Source: CADCVT01 sp036389485
GTDB lineage: Bacteria; Actinomycetota; Thermoleophilia; Solirubrobacterales; Solirubrobacteraceae
NCBI GenBank assembly: GCA_036389485.1
Contig: DASVPR010000050.1
Span: 1-64,000 of the forward strand
Direction: 5' to 3'
DNA length: 64,000 nt
The stretch's first letter is position 1, and the number at the start of each line of letters is the position of its first letter. Made by a program: the position numbers and the translations under genes. The notes below the pieces were generated by a model. It was not told the origin of the DNA, made no database searches, and saw only the letters and a program-made list of their open reading frames with translations. Below are positions 44,993 through 53,974 of this stretch, in pieces.

Positions 44993-47953
44993 ATGCCGAT
45001 CCGCGTCGTCAACGTCATGCCGGCGGCGCTCAGCGGCGACACGGCGCAGGACAGTGAGTGCTCGGTCGCGGTCAACCCGGTGGACCCGCGGCAGGTCGTG
45101 GTCACCGCCTTCACGCGCGACCCCGGCCTCTCGGGCAACGCGCCGATCTTCACGTCGATCGACGGCGGCGCGACGTGGGCGCTGACGGTCTGCGTCCCCG
45201 GCGGGAACTCGACCGGCGACATCTCGGTGCGGTTCGGCGGCGCCAGCGGCCGCCTGTTCGGCGCCATCCTCCGCCAGAACAACTCGAACCTCAACATCCT
45301 GCGCTCGGCGACGTTCCCTCCGGCGGGCCTGATGACCGTGCTCGTGAACCGCTCGGGGCCGGACCAGCCGTGGGTGGAGTCCGCCTGGGCGGGCTCGGGC
45401 GGGACCGCGACGACCGACCGCGTCTACGTCAGCTCGAACGCCGGCACCGCGATCGTGGATCTATCGCTCGACGCCGCCACCGCCGCGGCGCCCGCCGGCT
45501 TCGGCGGCGCCGTCGACATCGAGTCCCGGACCGGCAACGACCGGCCGTCGGTGCGGACCGCCGTGCACCGCTCGGGCGTGGTGTACGGGATGTTCGTCGG
45601 TGTCCGCGCGGGCGGCTCCGACATCGTCGTCGTGCGCGACGACAACTGGGGGAGCGGCGGGTTCGTGAACCTCATGGACCCCGGCGACGGCAATGCGGGC
45701 CGGCGGATCGTCACCGGCGTCACCGTGCCGCCGGTCGGGACGCTGCTCGGCAGCGTCCGCGTCAGCTCGCGCCTCGCGATCGCCGTCGATCCGCGCAACC
45801 GGCGCCGCGTCTACGCGGCGTGGTGCGACGGCGCCGTCACCGCGGCCTCGCCGTTCACGCTGCACCTGCGGCGCTCCGAGGACAGCGGCGCGACGTGGTC
45901 GGCCGACCTGCGGACGATCACGCGCGTCACCAACCCCGGGCTGGCGGTGAACGTCCGCGGCACGGTCGGGCTGCTGTACCAGCGCCTCATGACCCCGGCG
46001 GCGGGCAACCGGTTCGAGACTCACGTCGAGATCTCCGACGACCGCTTCGCGACGGTGCGCGAGGACGTCGTCGTGGCCGACCTGCCCGACCAGGGCGGCA
46101 CCTTCGACCCTACGATCGGCGACTACGCGAACCTGATCGCGATCGGCAAGGACTTCTACGGCGCGTTCTGCGGGTTCAACCTCCCGCGGCTGGCGAACTT
46201 CCCGAACGGCGTCACCTACCTGCGCAACGCGAGCTTCCCGACCGAGCAGCTGTTCGACACCGACGGCACGACGCCGGTCGCCGCCTCGATCGACCCGTTC
46301 TTCTTCCACTTCTGGGACGTCGCCCCCGAGGACGACTTCTACGTGCGCGACTGGACCGAGAGCGCGACCTCGGCGGACACCGGGATCGAGCCGTCGATCC
46401 GCCCCGCGTTCTGGGAAGACCCCGACGTCTGGAACCGCCGCGGCACCGACCCGGGCGCGTTCCCGAGCAGCGACCGCCCGCCGAACGAGCCGGCCGGGAA
46501 CGGCGCCGGCGACGTCGGGGACAACTGGGCGTTCGCGCGCATCCGGCGCCGGGCCGCTCCGGCGACGGGCGCGAGCCAGGAGGTCACCGCCCACTTCCTC
46601 GTCTCGAAGTTCGGGACCGGCAGCAACTACGTCGACGCGTCGTCCGCCGACCCCGACGTCTCGTTCCCGGATCCCGACCCCACGCTGACGTTCGCCGCCG
46701 GGGACGCCGGCCCGCAGATCAGCGCGCCCTTCCACTGGCACCTCAACCCGGTCAGCTCGACCCACCTGTGCCTGGCGGTCGAGATCTCCTCGCCGGGCGA
46801 CCCGTTCGCCGGCGCGACGCTCCGCGGCCGCGCGCCCGGCTGGCCCGACCAGGACCTCGAGATCCTCGACGACAACAACAAGGCCCAGCGCAACATGGGC
46901 CTCTCGACGACGCCCGCGCGCGGATCCGAGCGCGTGCTCGCGACGCGGTTCGGCCTCGTCCACAACGCCGCGACCTTCCGCCGCGACATCGTGCTCCAGT
47001 TCTCGATCGAGGACCTCCTGCGCCCCGGCGTGAAGCCGCGGCCGTCGGTCCGCCTCCAGGTGCTCGGCGCGAAGGAGGTCGTCAAGCGCACCGACGGCCG
47101 GCTCGTGCTCGAGGGGATGGACCCGGGCGAGAACCGCTGGGTGGCGGTGAGCTTCATCCCGCCCGCGGGGAAGGCCGGCCAGACCTCCGTCGTGCGGATG
47201 AGCGAGATGGTCGGCGAGGCCGCGGTGAACGGGTTCAGCGTCGGCGTCCGGCTCGGGTCGCCGCGGGACGTGCTGGCGTACACGCGCGAGCGGTACCGGT
47301 CGGTCTTCACGCGCCTCGACGCGCTGCGCCCGAACGACGCCGCGACCCGCGAGCTCGACCTCGTCCTCGCCCGCAGGCAGAAGCCGGCCGCGTGGCTGCC
47401 GGGCCTCGTCGAGCGGTGGGACGGGATCGGCGCCGCGCTGTTCGACATCGCGGGCCGGGCGGACGCCGCCGAGATCGGGCCGGCGCTGAAGCGCGTGGAG
47501 GACCTGCTGCGACAGGGCAGCGAGGCGCCGGCGCTGGTGGAGCTCTGCTCGACGCTCGAGCGCGTCGACGCGCGGCTGACGATGCTCGAGCTCGAGCGCG
47601 GGGACGTCGCCGACATCCGGCAGACCGTCGCCTGGCAGGGCGATCTCTTCCGCGGCGGCGCGCTCGCCAAGCTGAAGCCCGCCGAGCGGCTCGAGGGGTT
47701 GTCGCGCGACTTCGTTGCCCGATTCTCGGCACGCGAGGCCCACGAGCGCGACTACCCCGGCCACGTCCGGCGCGTCGTGCCGCTGCTGGCCGGCGTGTCC
47801 GGCAAGGCGGCCGGCGACCTCAAGCGGCTGCGGGCCGCCGTCCAGGCGCTCGAGACGGCCGCGGGCGCCGACGACCTGGCCGCGCTCCAGGGCGCCCACC
47901 GCGCCGTGCTGCTCCACCTCGCGGCCGCCGCCGGGGGGCGCGCGCTGCCGTAG
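44993..47953 (+). CDS. large BNR/sialidase-type propeller protein with helical C-terminal domain
   Basis: A 986-residue protein. Asp-box motifs SIDGGATW and SEDSGATW and repeated blade strands mark a six-bladed BNR (exo-sialidase-like) propeller over about residues 10-430. A FHFWDVAPEDDFYVRDW block and a beta-rich CARDB-like region follow. The last ~230 residues are helical and charged (about 740-986). No N-terminal signal or membrane span is present, unusual for BNR proteins. Catalytic sialidase Arg/Tyr residues are not recognisable, so glycosidase activity is doubtful. It is co-transcribed with the preceding gene and ends 25 bases before aspS. Confidence 0.7.
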   Translation: MPIRVVNVMPAALSGDTAQDSECSVAVNPVDPRQVVVTAFTRDPGLSGNAPIFTSIDGGATWALTVCVPGGNSTGDISVRFGGASGRLFGAILRQNNSNLNILRSATFPPAGLMTVLVNRSGPDQPWVESAWAGSGGTATTDRVYVSSNAGTAIVDLSLDAATAAAPAGFGGAVDIESRTGNDRPSVRTAVHRSGVVYGMFVGVRAGGSDIVVVRDDNWGSGGFVNLMDPGDGNAGRRIVTGVTVPPVGTLLGSVRVSSRLAIAVDPRNRRRVYAAWCDGAVTAASPFTLHLRRSEDSGATWSADLRTITRVTNPGLAVNVRGTVGLLYQRLMTPAAGNRFETHVEISDDRFATVREDVVVADLPDQGGTFDPTIGDYANLIAIGKDFYGAFCGFNLPRLANFPNGVTYLRNASFPTEQLFDTDGTTPVAASIDPFFFHFWDVAPEDDFYVRDWTESATSADTGIEPSIRPAFWEDPDVWNRRGTDPGAFPSSDRPPNEPAGNGAGDVGDNWAFARIRRRAAPATGASQEVTAHFLVSKFGTGSNYVDASSADPDVSFPDPDPTLTFAAGDAGPQISAPFHWHLNPVSSTHLCLAVEISSPGDPFAGATLRGRAPGWPDQDLEILDDNNKAQRNMGLSTTPARGSERVLATRFGLVHNAATFRRDIVLQFSIEDLLRPGVKPRPSVRLQVLGAKEVVKRTDGRLVLEGMDPGENRWVAVSFIPPAGKAGQTSVVRMSEMVGEAAVNGFSVGVRLGSPRDVLAYTRERYRSVFTRLDALRPNDAATRELDLVLARRQKPAAWLPGLVERWDGIGAALFDIAGRADAAEIGPALKRVEDLLRQGSEAPALVELCSTLERVDARLTMLELERGDVADIRQTVAWQGDLFRGGALAKLKPAERLEGLSRDFVARFSAREAHERDYPGHVRRVVPLLAGVSGKAAGDLKRLRAAVQALETAAGADDLAALQGAHRAVLLHLAAAAGGRALP

Positions 47954-47978
47954 CCCGCCGGGTAAGGTGCCCGGCCGA

Positions 47979-49280
47979 ATGGAGCGGATCCTCACCTCGC
48001 AGCTGCCCGATCACGCGGACGCGCAGGTCACGCTCAAGGGCTGGCTCCACCGCAAGCGCGAGCTGAGCAAGGTCCACTTCCTCGTCCTGCGCGACCGCGC
48101 CGGCGTCGCCCAGATCGTCGTCGGCAGCGCGCAGCTCATGGAGCAGACCGCGCAGCTCGACTCCGAGACCGTCATCGCCGTCACCGGCACCGCGAAGGCG
48201 ACGCCGCAGGCGCCCGGCGGCGTCGAGGTCCTCGCCGACCGGATCGAGGTCATCAGCGCGCCGGCCGAGCTGCCGCCGATCGAGCTGCACCGCCCGGAGC
48301 TGAAGGAGTCGCTGCCGACGATCCTCGACAACGCCCCGGTGGCGCTGCGCCATCCGCGGGAGCGAGCCAAGTTCCGCCTCTCCGCGGCGGCCATGCGCGG
48401 CTTCAGGGAGTCGCTCACGAACGAGGGCTTCACCGAGATCCAGACGCCGCGCATCGTCGGGGGCGCCACCGAGTCCGGCGCCAACGTCTTCAAGGTCGAC
48501 TACTTCGGCCGCGAGGGCTTCCTCGCGCAGAGCCCGCAGCTCTACAAGCAGATCGCGGTCGGGATCTTCGAGCGCGTCTTCGAGGTCGGGCCGGTCTTCC
48601 GCGCCGAGCCGCACGACACGCCGCGCCACCTCGCGGAGTACGTCAGCCTCGACCTCGAGGTCGGGTTCATCGAGGACCACCACACGGTGATGGACTTCGC
48701 CCGCCTGGCGATCGCCGGCATGGCCGAGTCGATCCGCACCAACGCGGCCAGCGAGGTCGAGCTGCTCGGCATCGACGTGCCCGACGTCCCCGAGAAGATC
48801 CCCGTCGTCGACTTCCCCCAGGCGCAGCAGATGGTGCAGGACGCGACCGGCGAGCAGGTCGTCGGCGAGCCGGACCTCGCCCCGGCGCACGAGCGCTGGC
48901 TCGGCGAGTGGGCCAAGAAGGAGCACGGCTCGGAGTTCGTGTTCGTCTCCGGCTACCCGATGGCCAAGCGGCCGTTCTACACGCACCCCGACCCCGAGCG
49001 CCCCGAGTTCTCCAACAGCTTCGACCTGCTGTTCCGCGGCCTGGAGCTGATCACCGGCGGCCAGCGCCTGCACCTCTACCAGGACTACCTCGACGCGCTC
49101 AGCAGGGCGGGCCAGGACCCGGCCCCGCTCGAGGGCTACCTCCAGACGTTCAAGTACGGGATGCCGCCGCACGGCGGGTTCGCGATCGGGCTGGAGCGCT
49201 GGATCAGCCGGCTCGTCGGGGCGGCGAACATCCGCGAGACCACCTTCTTCCCACGCGACATCACGCGCATCTCGCCGTAG
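47979..49280 (+). CDS. aspS: aspartyl-tRNA synthetase, archaeal/eukaryal type
   Basis: A 433-residue class IIb synthetase, about 150 residues shorter than the usual bacterial AspRS, and without the bacterial GAD insertion. Class II motif 2 is FRAEPHDTPRHLAEY and motif 3 GFAIGLERW. The anticodon-binding OB domain has GWLHRKREL. His24 and Pro79 (APGG) lie where archaeal non-discriminating AspRS has His and Pro; discriminating ones have Trp and Lys. If that alignment is right the enzyme charges both tRNA-Asp and tRNA-Asn, with GatCAB completing Asn-tRNA. ATG 47979 fixes the start. Confidence 0.94.
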   Translation: MERILTSQLPDHADAQVTLKGWLHRKRELSKVHFLVLRDRAGVAQIVVGSAQLMEQTAQLDSETVIAVTGTAKATPQAPGGVEVLADRIEVISAPAELPPIELHRPELKESLPTILDNAPVALRHPRERAKFRLSAAAMRGFRESLTNEGFTEIQTPRIVGGATESGANVFKVDYFGREGFLAQSPQLYKQIAVGIFERVFEVGPVFRAEPHDTPRHLAEYVSLDLEVGFIEDHHTVMDFARLAIAGMAESIRTNAASEVELLGIDVPDVPEKIPVVDFPQAQQMVQDATGEQVVGEPDLAPAHERWLGEWAKKEHGSEFVFVSGYPMAKRPFYTHPDPERPEFSNSFDLLFRGLELITGGQRLHLYQDYLDALSRAGQDPAPLEGYLQTFKYGMPPHGGFAIGLERWISRLVGAANIRETTFFPRDITRISP

Positions 49281-49855
49281 AGCTCGTCGTCGCGCCGCGG
49301 GCCGAGGCGCACGACGCGCTGCGGGCGCTGATCGGCGAGGACGTCGAGATCGCGCGCACCGCCCACGGCAAGCCGTACGCGCCCGAGCGGCCGGACCTCG
49401 AGTTCAACCTCTCCCACACGAAGCAGGTCGCCGTGATCGCGCTGACCCGGGGCGCGCCGGTCGGGGTCGACGTCGAGGGCCCGGTGCCGCCCGAGCGCGC
49501 GGCGAAGGTCGCGCGCCGGTTCTTCGGAGGGGAGGAGGCGCGCCTCGTGGATCCCTCCGCGTTCCTTCGCGCCTGGGCGGCCCGTGAGGCGGTGGCGAAG
49601 GCGCTCGGGCTGCCGCTCCACCGGATCCTCGCGAGCACACGCGTCGAGCCCGACCCCGCGAAGCCCCTCACGCTCCTCGCGGCGCCGCCCGGCGCGCCCC
49701 CGCCGCACGAGTGGACGCTGCACGAGCTCGCGCTGACGGCGGGGCGCGAGACGGTCGTCGTCGCCGTCCCGCGCCCCGGCGCCTACGTCACGACAGCGTC
49801 CGCGTACTGCGCGGCGCGACCACGATCCGCCGCCCCTTCGGCACGATCACGCTGA
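49277..49855 (+). CDS. 4'-phosphopantetheinyl transferase (start unresolved)
   Basis: A ~190-residue Sfp-type PPTase that activates carrier proteins with CoA phosphopantetheine. Diagnostic blocks are GKPYAPERPDLEFNLSHTKQ, GVDVEGPV (metal-binding Asp and Glu) and FLRAWAAREAVAKALG with the WxxKEA-type catalytic segment changed to WAAREA. No ATG, GTG or TTG lies in frame near the conserved start. Position 49277 is a GTA overlapping the aspS TAG, and a CTG at 49199 is another option. The 3' end overlaps the convergent LVIVD gene by 68 bases. The family call is good; the start is a guess. Confidence 0.75.
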   Translation, partial: VELVVAPRAEAHDALRALIGEDVEIARTAHGKPYAPERPDLEFNLSHTKQVAVIALTRGAPVGVDVEGPVPPERAAKVARRFFGGEEARLVDPSAFLRAWAAREAVAKALGLPLHRILASTRVEPDPAKPLTLLAAPPGAPPPHEWTLHELALTAGRETVVVAVPRPGAYVTTASAYCAARPRSAAPSARSR

Positions 49856-51596
49856 CGAGCGGGTTGGCGCGCACGCGGAACGACCCACGCGCGAGGATCC
49901 GCTTGCGCGCCGCCGGCCGCACGTCGAACCGGTAGCGCCCGGTCCGGCCGGCGATCCGCGCGCGGAGGATCCGCACGCCGCCCGGCTTCACGCGGTAGCG
50001 CAGCAGCCCGAGGACGCGCTTGCGGGCGCCGCGCACGCGGAGGACCACCTCGGTCACGTTCGCCGGGATCCTCACGCGCTTCGTCAGGTTGAACGCGCCG
50101 GTCCGGGAGCGGGTCCGCCGCGACGGGTCCGACGGAGTCCCCGACGGCGGCGAGCCGGGCGAGCCCGAGTCACCGCCTGGCCCGGAGGGCGCACCGCCAC
50201 CGGAGCCGCTGCCCCCGCCGCCGGGCCGGAAGCTCTGCTGCGTCGCCTGCCGCTGGACCTCGGCCGCGCCGGCGCCCGCCGGCCAGCCCTCGCCCGTGTA
50301 GCGCAGCACGTCGAACCCGCGGTTGATGTCGCCGGTGAAGATGTAGCCCCGGTGCGGCTTGGCCGCCCACGTGTTCGCGTCGGTCGGGATGTACCAGCCG
50401 AGCTCCTGCGGCGAGGCCGGGTCGCTGAAGTCCACGACGCGGATGCCGCGGCCGTACCACGCGGTGACGAGGCGGTCCTCGTCCGGCGCGCGCCAGAAGA
50501 CGTGCACGGTGCACCCGCCGCTCGGGTTCTGCTGCGCCGGCAGGTTGAAGGTGCCGATCTTGCCGTCGGTCCCGCCGCGCACGCGGCCGTCCGCGCCGAG
50601 CGCGTAGAAGTGGATGCCGCCGATGTCGCCGGGGTCGCCGGTGGAGGGCACGACCGGCAGCGGGCTCTCCGTCGCCTCGGCCGTCTGGCCGCAGGCCGGC
50701 GCGTCGCCGCCGCCGCGGTACTCGTCGGTGACGACGAGCGTGTCGCGCGTGGCGTTCGGCTCCGCCTGGTGGCTGATCGTGACCTCGGGGTCGACGAGCC
50801 GCTGCAGGTGCACGGGCTGCGCCGGGTTCGTGACGTCGATGACGTCGGTCGCGCCGATCGACGCCGCGTACAGCAGCGCCCGCCCGTCGGGCCGGTGGTC
50901 GACCCAGGAGTCGTGGATCGAGTCCTCGCCCGCGCCGAAGTCCATCTCGCCGATCTTCTTCGGCGCCGCCGGATCCTCGAGCGAGAACACCTCGAGCTTG
51001 TGGTAGCTCGTCGGGTAGTTGTTCACGTAGAGGTACGGCCAGTCGAGCGTGTGCGTGTGCGAGCCGATCTTCGTCCCGGCGTCGTTCGCGATCGGGATGA
51101 ACGCCACCTCGCGCGGGTTCGCCGGGTCGGACACGTCGATGACCATCGAGCCCTGGTCGCCGGTGTGGCACTTCGAGTTGGAGTTGTCGGTCGTCAGCAG
51201 CGCGTACTTCGCCTCGGGGTGGAGCTGGACGTCGTACTGCGACCCGCCCCCGCAGTCGAACTGGCCGATCCGCTTGGGCTGCGTCGGGTCGGCGATGTCG
51301 ATCATCACGAGCCCCTCGTCGTAGGACCCGACGAACGCGAGGTCGCCCGCCAGCTCGAGGTCCGAGCCGAAGCTCACCGGGACGTTCGCGACGATCTCCA
51401 TGTTCTCGCCCTCGCCGGTGAGGGGGAACGGGTCGGCGGCGACGGTCGAGCGCAGCTGCGTCAGCACCCCGTGGTGCAGGTCGAGCCAGCGGTTCGCGCC
51501 GGTCGTGGCGGAGAGGTTGTCGTGGGCGTGCGCCGGCGCGGCGAGCGCGAGCAGCAGCCCGAACGCGGGCAGGGGCGAGCGAAGGGAGCGCAACAT
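49788..51596 (-). CDS. secreted LVIVD-repeat propeller protein
   Basis: A 602-residue exported protein. A signal peptide (FGLLLALAAPAHA) precedes repeated DIADPTQPKRIG, DVSDPANPREVA, DVTNPAQPVHLQ and DFSDPASPQELG units, the LVIVD pattern of beta-propellers. A Gly/Ser/Pro linker (GGGGSGSGGGAPSGP) leads to a ~110-residue Arg-rich C-terminal domain (GVRILRARIAGRTGRYRF). Cys pairs and a HTHTLDWPYLYVNN stretch add order. Such proteins bind surfaces or ligands; no enzyme site is seen. It shares 68 bases with the PPTase end, an unusual convergent overlap. ATG 51596 starts the signal peptide. Confidence 0.82.
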   Translation of the reverse strand: MLRSLRSPLPAFGLLLALAAPAHAHDNLSATTGANRWLDLHHGVLTQLRSTVAADPFPLTGEGENMEIVANVPVSFGSDLELAGDLAFVGSYDEGLVMIDIADPTQPKRIGQFDCGGGSQYDVQLHPEAKYALLTTDNSNSKCHTGDQGSMVIDVSDPANPREVAFIPIANDAGTKIGSHTHTLDWPYLYVNNYPTSYHKLEVFSLEDPAAPKKIGEMDFGAGEDSIHDSWVDHRPDGRALLYAASIGATDVIDVTNPAQPVHLQRLVDPEVTISHQAEPNATRDTLVVTDEYRGGGDAPACGQTAEATESPLPVVPSTGDPGDIGGIHFYALGADGRVRGGTDGKIGTFNLPAQQNPSGGCTVHVFWRAPDEDRLVTAWYGRGIRVVDFSDPASPQELGWYIPTDANTWAAKPHRGYIFTGDINRGFDVLRYTGEGWPAGAGAAEVQRQATQQSFRPGGGGSGSGGGAPSGPGGDSGSPGSPPSGTPSDPSRRTRSRTGAFNLTKRVRIPANVTEVVLRVRGARKRVLGLLRYRVKPGGVRILRARIAGRTGRYRFDVRPAARKRILARGSFRVRANPLVSVIVPKGRRIVVAPRSTRTLS

Positions 51597-51671
51597 GCCG
51601 TCTGGAACGCCGGGTGCGCGAAGAACTGGCGGCGGCACCGCCGGGTCGAATAGGTTTGCCACCAACACCTC

Positions 51672-52751
51672 ATGGCCTCGTCGACCCGGACCACGGAAGG
51701 GCTTCGGGGTGCGCCGCAGCAGGACGCGGGCGCCCCCGACATCGCGCTGCGCGGGCTCGTGAAGCGCTACGGCGACGTCGCGGCCGTCGACGGGGTCGAC
51801 CTCGACATCGCCCACGGCGAGTTCTTCACGCTCCTCGGGCCGAGCGGCTCCGGCAAGACGACGACGCTGCGGCTCATCGCGGGGTTCGAGATCCCGGACG
51901 CCGGCGAGGTCCGGCTCGGCGGCGAGGACGTCGCGCGCCGGCCGCCGTACGCGCGCGACGTCAACACCGTCTTCCAGGACTACGCGCTGTTCCCGCACCT
52001 GACCGTGCAGCAGAACGTCGAGTACGGGCTGCGCGTCAAGAAGGTCGGCAAGGCCGAGCGGCGCGGCCGGGCGAACGAGGCGCTGGAGATGGTGCAGCTC
52101 GGCGCCCACGGCGAGCGCAAGCCCGGGCAGCTCTCCGGCGGCCAGCGCCAGCGCGTCGCGCTCGCGCGGGCGATCGTGAACCGCCCGCGGGTGCTCCTGC
52201 TCGACGAGCCGCTCGGCGCGCTCGACCTCAAGCTCCGCCAGGGGATGCAGCTCGAGCTGAAGCGCATCCAGCGGGAGGTCGGGATCACCTTCGTCTACGT
52301 CACGCACGACCAGGAGGAGGCGCTGACCATGAGCGACCGCCTGGCCGTCTTCAACAACGGGCGGATCGAGCAGGTGGGCTCGCCCGAAGAGGTCTACGAG
52401 CATCCGGCGACGGAGTTCGTCGCGGACTTCGTGGGCGTGTCGAACGTGCTCGCCCGCGACGGGCGGCGCTTCACCGTGCGGCCGGAGAAGGTGCGGCTGC
52501 TGAACGCCGAGGACGCACCGCCGGGAGCCGACTGGCACGTCGAGGGCGGGACGATCGCCAGCTCGGCCTACGCCGGGATGGTGACGAAGTACGTGGTCGA
52601 CCTGGACCGCGGCGGGACGCTGCAGGTCGTCCGTCAGAACCTCGAGACCACCTCCGCGGAGGCGCTCGAGGCACCGGGGAGGAAGGTCAACGTTGCGTGG
52701 CGCGACGCCCAGGCGTCCGCCATCTCCGATTCCAAGGAGGATCAGAGGTGA
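51672..52751 (+). CDS. potA: polyamine-type ABC transporter, ATP-binding subunit
   Basis: A 359-residue ATPase. Walker A is GPSGSGKTT (56-64), Q-loop FQDYALFPHL, signature LSGGQRQRVALARA, Walker B VLLLDEPLGALDLK and the H-loop VTHDQEEA. A TOBE-like C-terminal domain (RFTVRPEKVRL) is typical of PotA. It is the first gene of a four-gene importer (ATPase, binding protein, two permeases). Putrescine/spermidine is the usual substrate, but related transporters move other cations. ATG 51672; the stop overlaps the next gene as GTGA. Confidence 0.92.
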   Translation: MASSTRTTEGLRGAPQQDAGAPDIALRGLVKRYGDVAAVDGVDLDIAHGEFFTLLGPSGSGKTTTLRLIAGFEIPDAGEVRLGGEDVARRPPYARDVNTVFQDYALFPHLTVQQNVEYGLRVKKVGKAERRGRANEALEMVQLGAHGERKPGQLSGGQRQRVALARAIVNRPRVLLLDEPLGALDLKLRQGMQLELKRIQREVGITFVYVTHDQEEALTMSDRLAVFNNGRIEQVGSPEEVYEHPATEFVADFVGVSNVLARDGRRFTVRPEKVRLLNAEDAPPGADWHVEGGTIASSAYAGMVTKYVVDLDRGGTLQVVRQNLETTSAEALEAPGRKVNVAWRDAQASAISDSKEDQR

Positions 52752-53974
52752 GAGATCAAAAGTTGGCGATCGCCGTGTTCGCGGTCGTCCTGGCGCTCGC
52801 GCTGGGCGCCATCGGCTGCGGCGGCGATGACGACGACGACGGCGGCGGCGGGTCGACCCAGGAGTCGACCGCGCAGGTCCAGCCGCCCAAGGACATCAAG
52901 CCGCTGGCGGAGCTGGGCAAGGGCGAGGGTCGTGTCGACCTCATCGCGTGGGCCGGCTACGTCGAGGACGGCTCGACCGACCCGAACGTCGACTGGGTGT
53001 CGGACTTCGAGAAGGACACCGGCTGCAAGGTCAACGTGAAGGTCGGCAACACGTCCGACGAGATGGTGACGCTGATGCGCACCGGCAACTACGACGGCGT
53101 GTCGGCCTCGGGCGACGCGACGCTGCGCCTCATCGCGGGCGGCGACGTCGCACCGGTCAACACCGACCTGATCCCGAACTACGCGGATGTCTTCGCGGCC
53201 CTGAAGGACAAGCCGCACAACTCGGTCGACGGCCAGATGTACGGCGTGCCCCACGGGCGCGGGGCGAACCTGCTCATGTGGAACAAGGCGGAGGTCAAGC
53301 CGGCGCCCGACAGCTGGAGCGTCGTCTGGGACGAGAACTCGCCGTACAAGGGCAAGGTCACGGCGTACGACAGCCCGATCTACATCGCGGACGCCGCGCT
53401 GTACCTGAAGGCGACCCAGCCCGACCTCGGGATCGACAACGTCTACGAGCTCGACGACAAGCAGTTCAACGCCGCGATCGACCTGCTCAAGAAGCAGCGC
53501 AAGATCGTCGGCGAGTACTGGTCGGACTACACGAAGGAGCAGGCGGCCTTCAACAACGGCGACCTGGTCCTCGGGACCACGTGGCAGGTCATCGCGAACC
53601 TGATCGAGGCGGACAAGAAGGTGAAGATCGGGACCACGCTGCCCAAGGAGGGCTCGACCGGGTGGTCGGACACCTGGATGATCTCCTCCAAGGCCAAGCA
53701 CCCCAACTGCATGTACATGTGGATGGACCACATCATCAGCCCGAAGGCGAACGCCGCCGTGGCCGAGTGGTTCGGGGAGGCCCCGTCCAACCAGAAGTCC
53801 TGCGCCGAGACGGCGGCCAAGGACCACTGCAAGATCTTCCACGCGGAAGACGAGCCGTACTTCGAGCAGGTGGCGTTCTGGACGACGCCCACCAAGAACT
53901 GCGGCGACGAACGGGGGTCGGTCTGCAAGGACTACTCCGAATGGGTCCAAGCGTGGACGGAAGTCAAGGGCTGA
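52748..53974 (+). CDS. potD: PotD-type substrate-binding lipoprotein
   Basis: A 408-residue extracellular binding protein. The N terminus AIAVFAVVLALALGAIGC gives a lipobox with Cys24, then an acidic DDDDDGGGG linker. The mature part has the PotD/PotF layout: LIAWAGYVEDG, DYDGVSASGD-like hinge, YGVPHGRGANLLMWN and GTTWQVIANLIEADKK, ending in a C-terminal Cys-rich lobe. GTG start, coupled to potA as GTGA. The last 34 bases overlap the first permease start. Confidence 0.9.
   Translation: MRDQKLAIAVFAVVLALALGAIGCGGDDDDDGGGGSTQESTAQVQPPKDIKPLAELGKGEGRVDLIAWAGYVEDGSTDPNVDWVSDFEKDTGCKVNVKVGNTSDEMVTLMRTGNYDGVSASGDATLRLIAGGDVAPVNTDLIPNYADVFAALKDKPHNSVDGQMYGVPHGRGANLLMWNKAEVKPAPDSWSVVWDENSPYKGKVTAYDSPIYIADAALYLKATQPDLGIDNVYELDDKQFNAAIDLLKKQRKIVGEYWSDYTKEQAAFNNGDLVLGTTWQVIANLIEADKKVKIGTTLPKEGSTGWSDTWMISSKAKHPNCMYMWMDHIISPKANAAVAEWFGEAPSNQKSCAETAAKDHCKIFHAEDEPYFEQVAFWTTPTKNCGDERGSVCKDYSEWVQAWTEVKG

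Noticed and set aside
46627..47670. Minus-strand open frame inside the BNR gene
   Set aside because: Antisense shadow with Ser/Arg bias and no recognisable motif.
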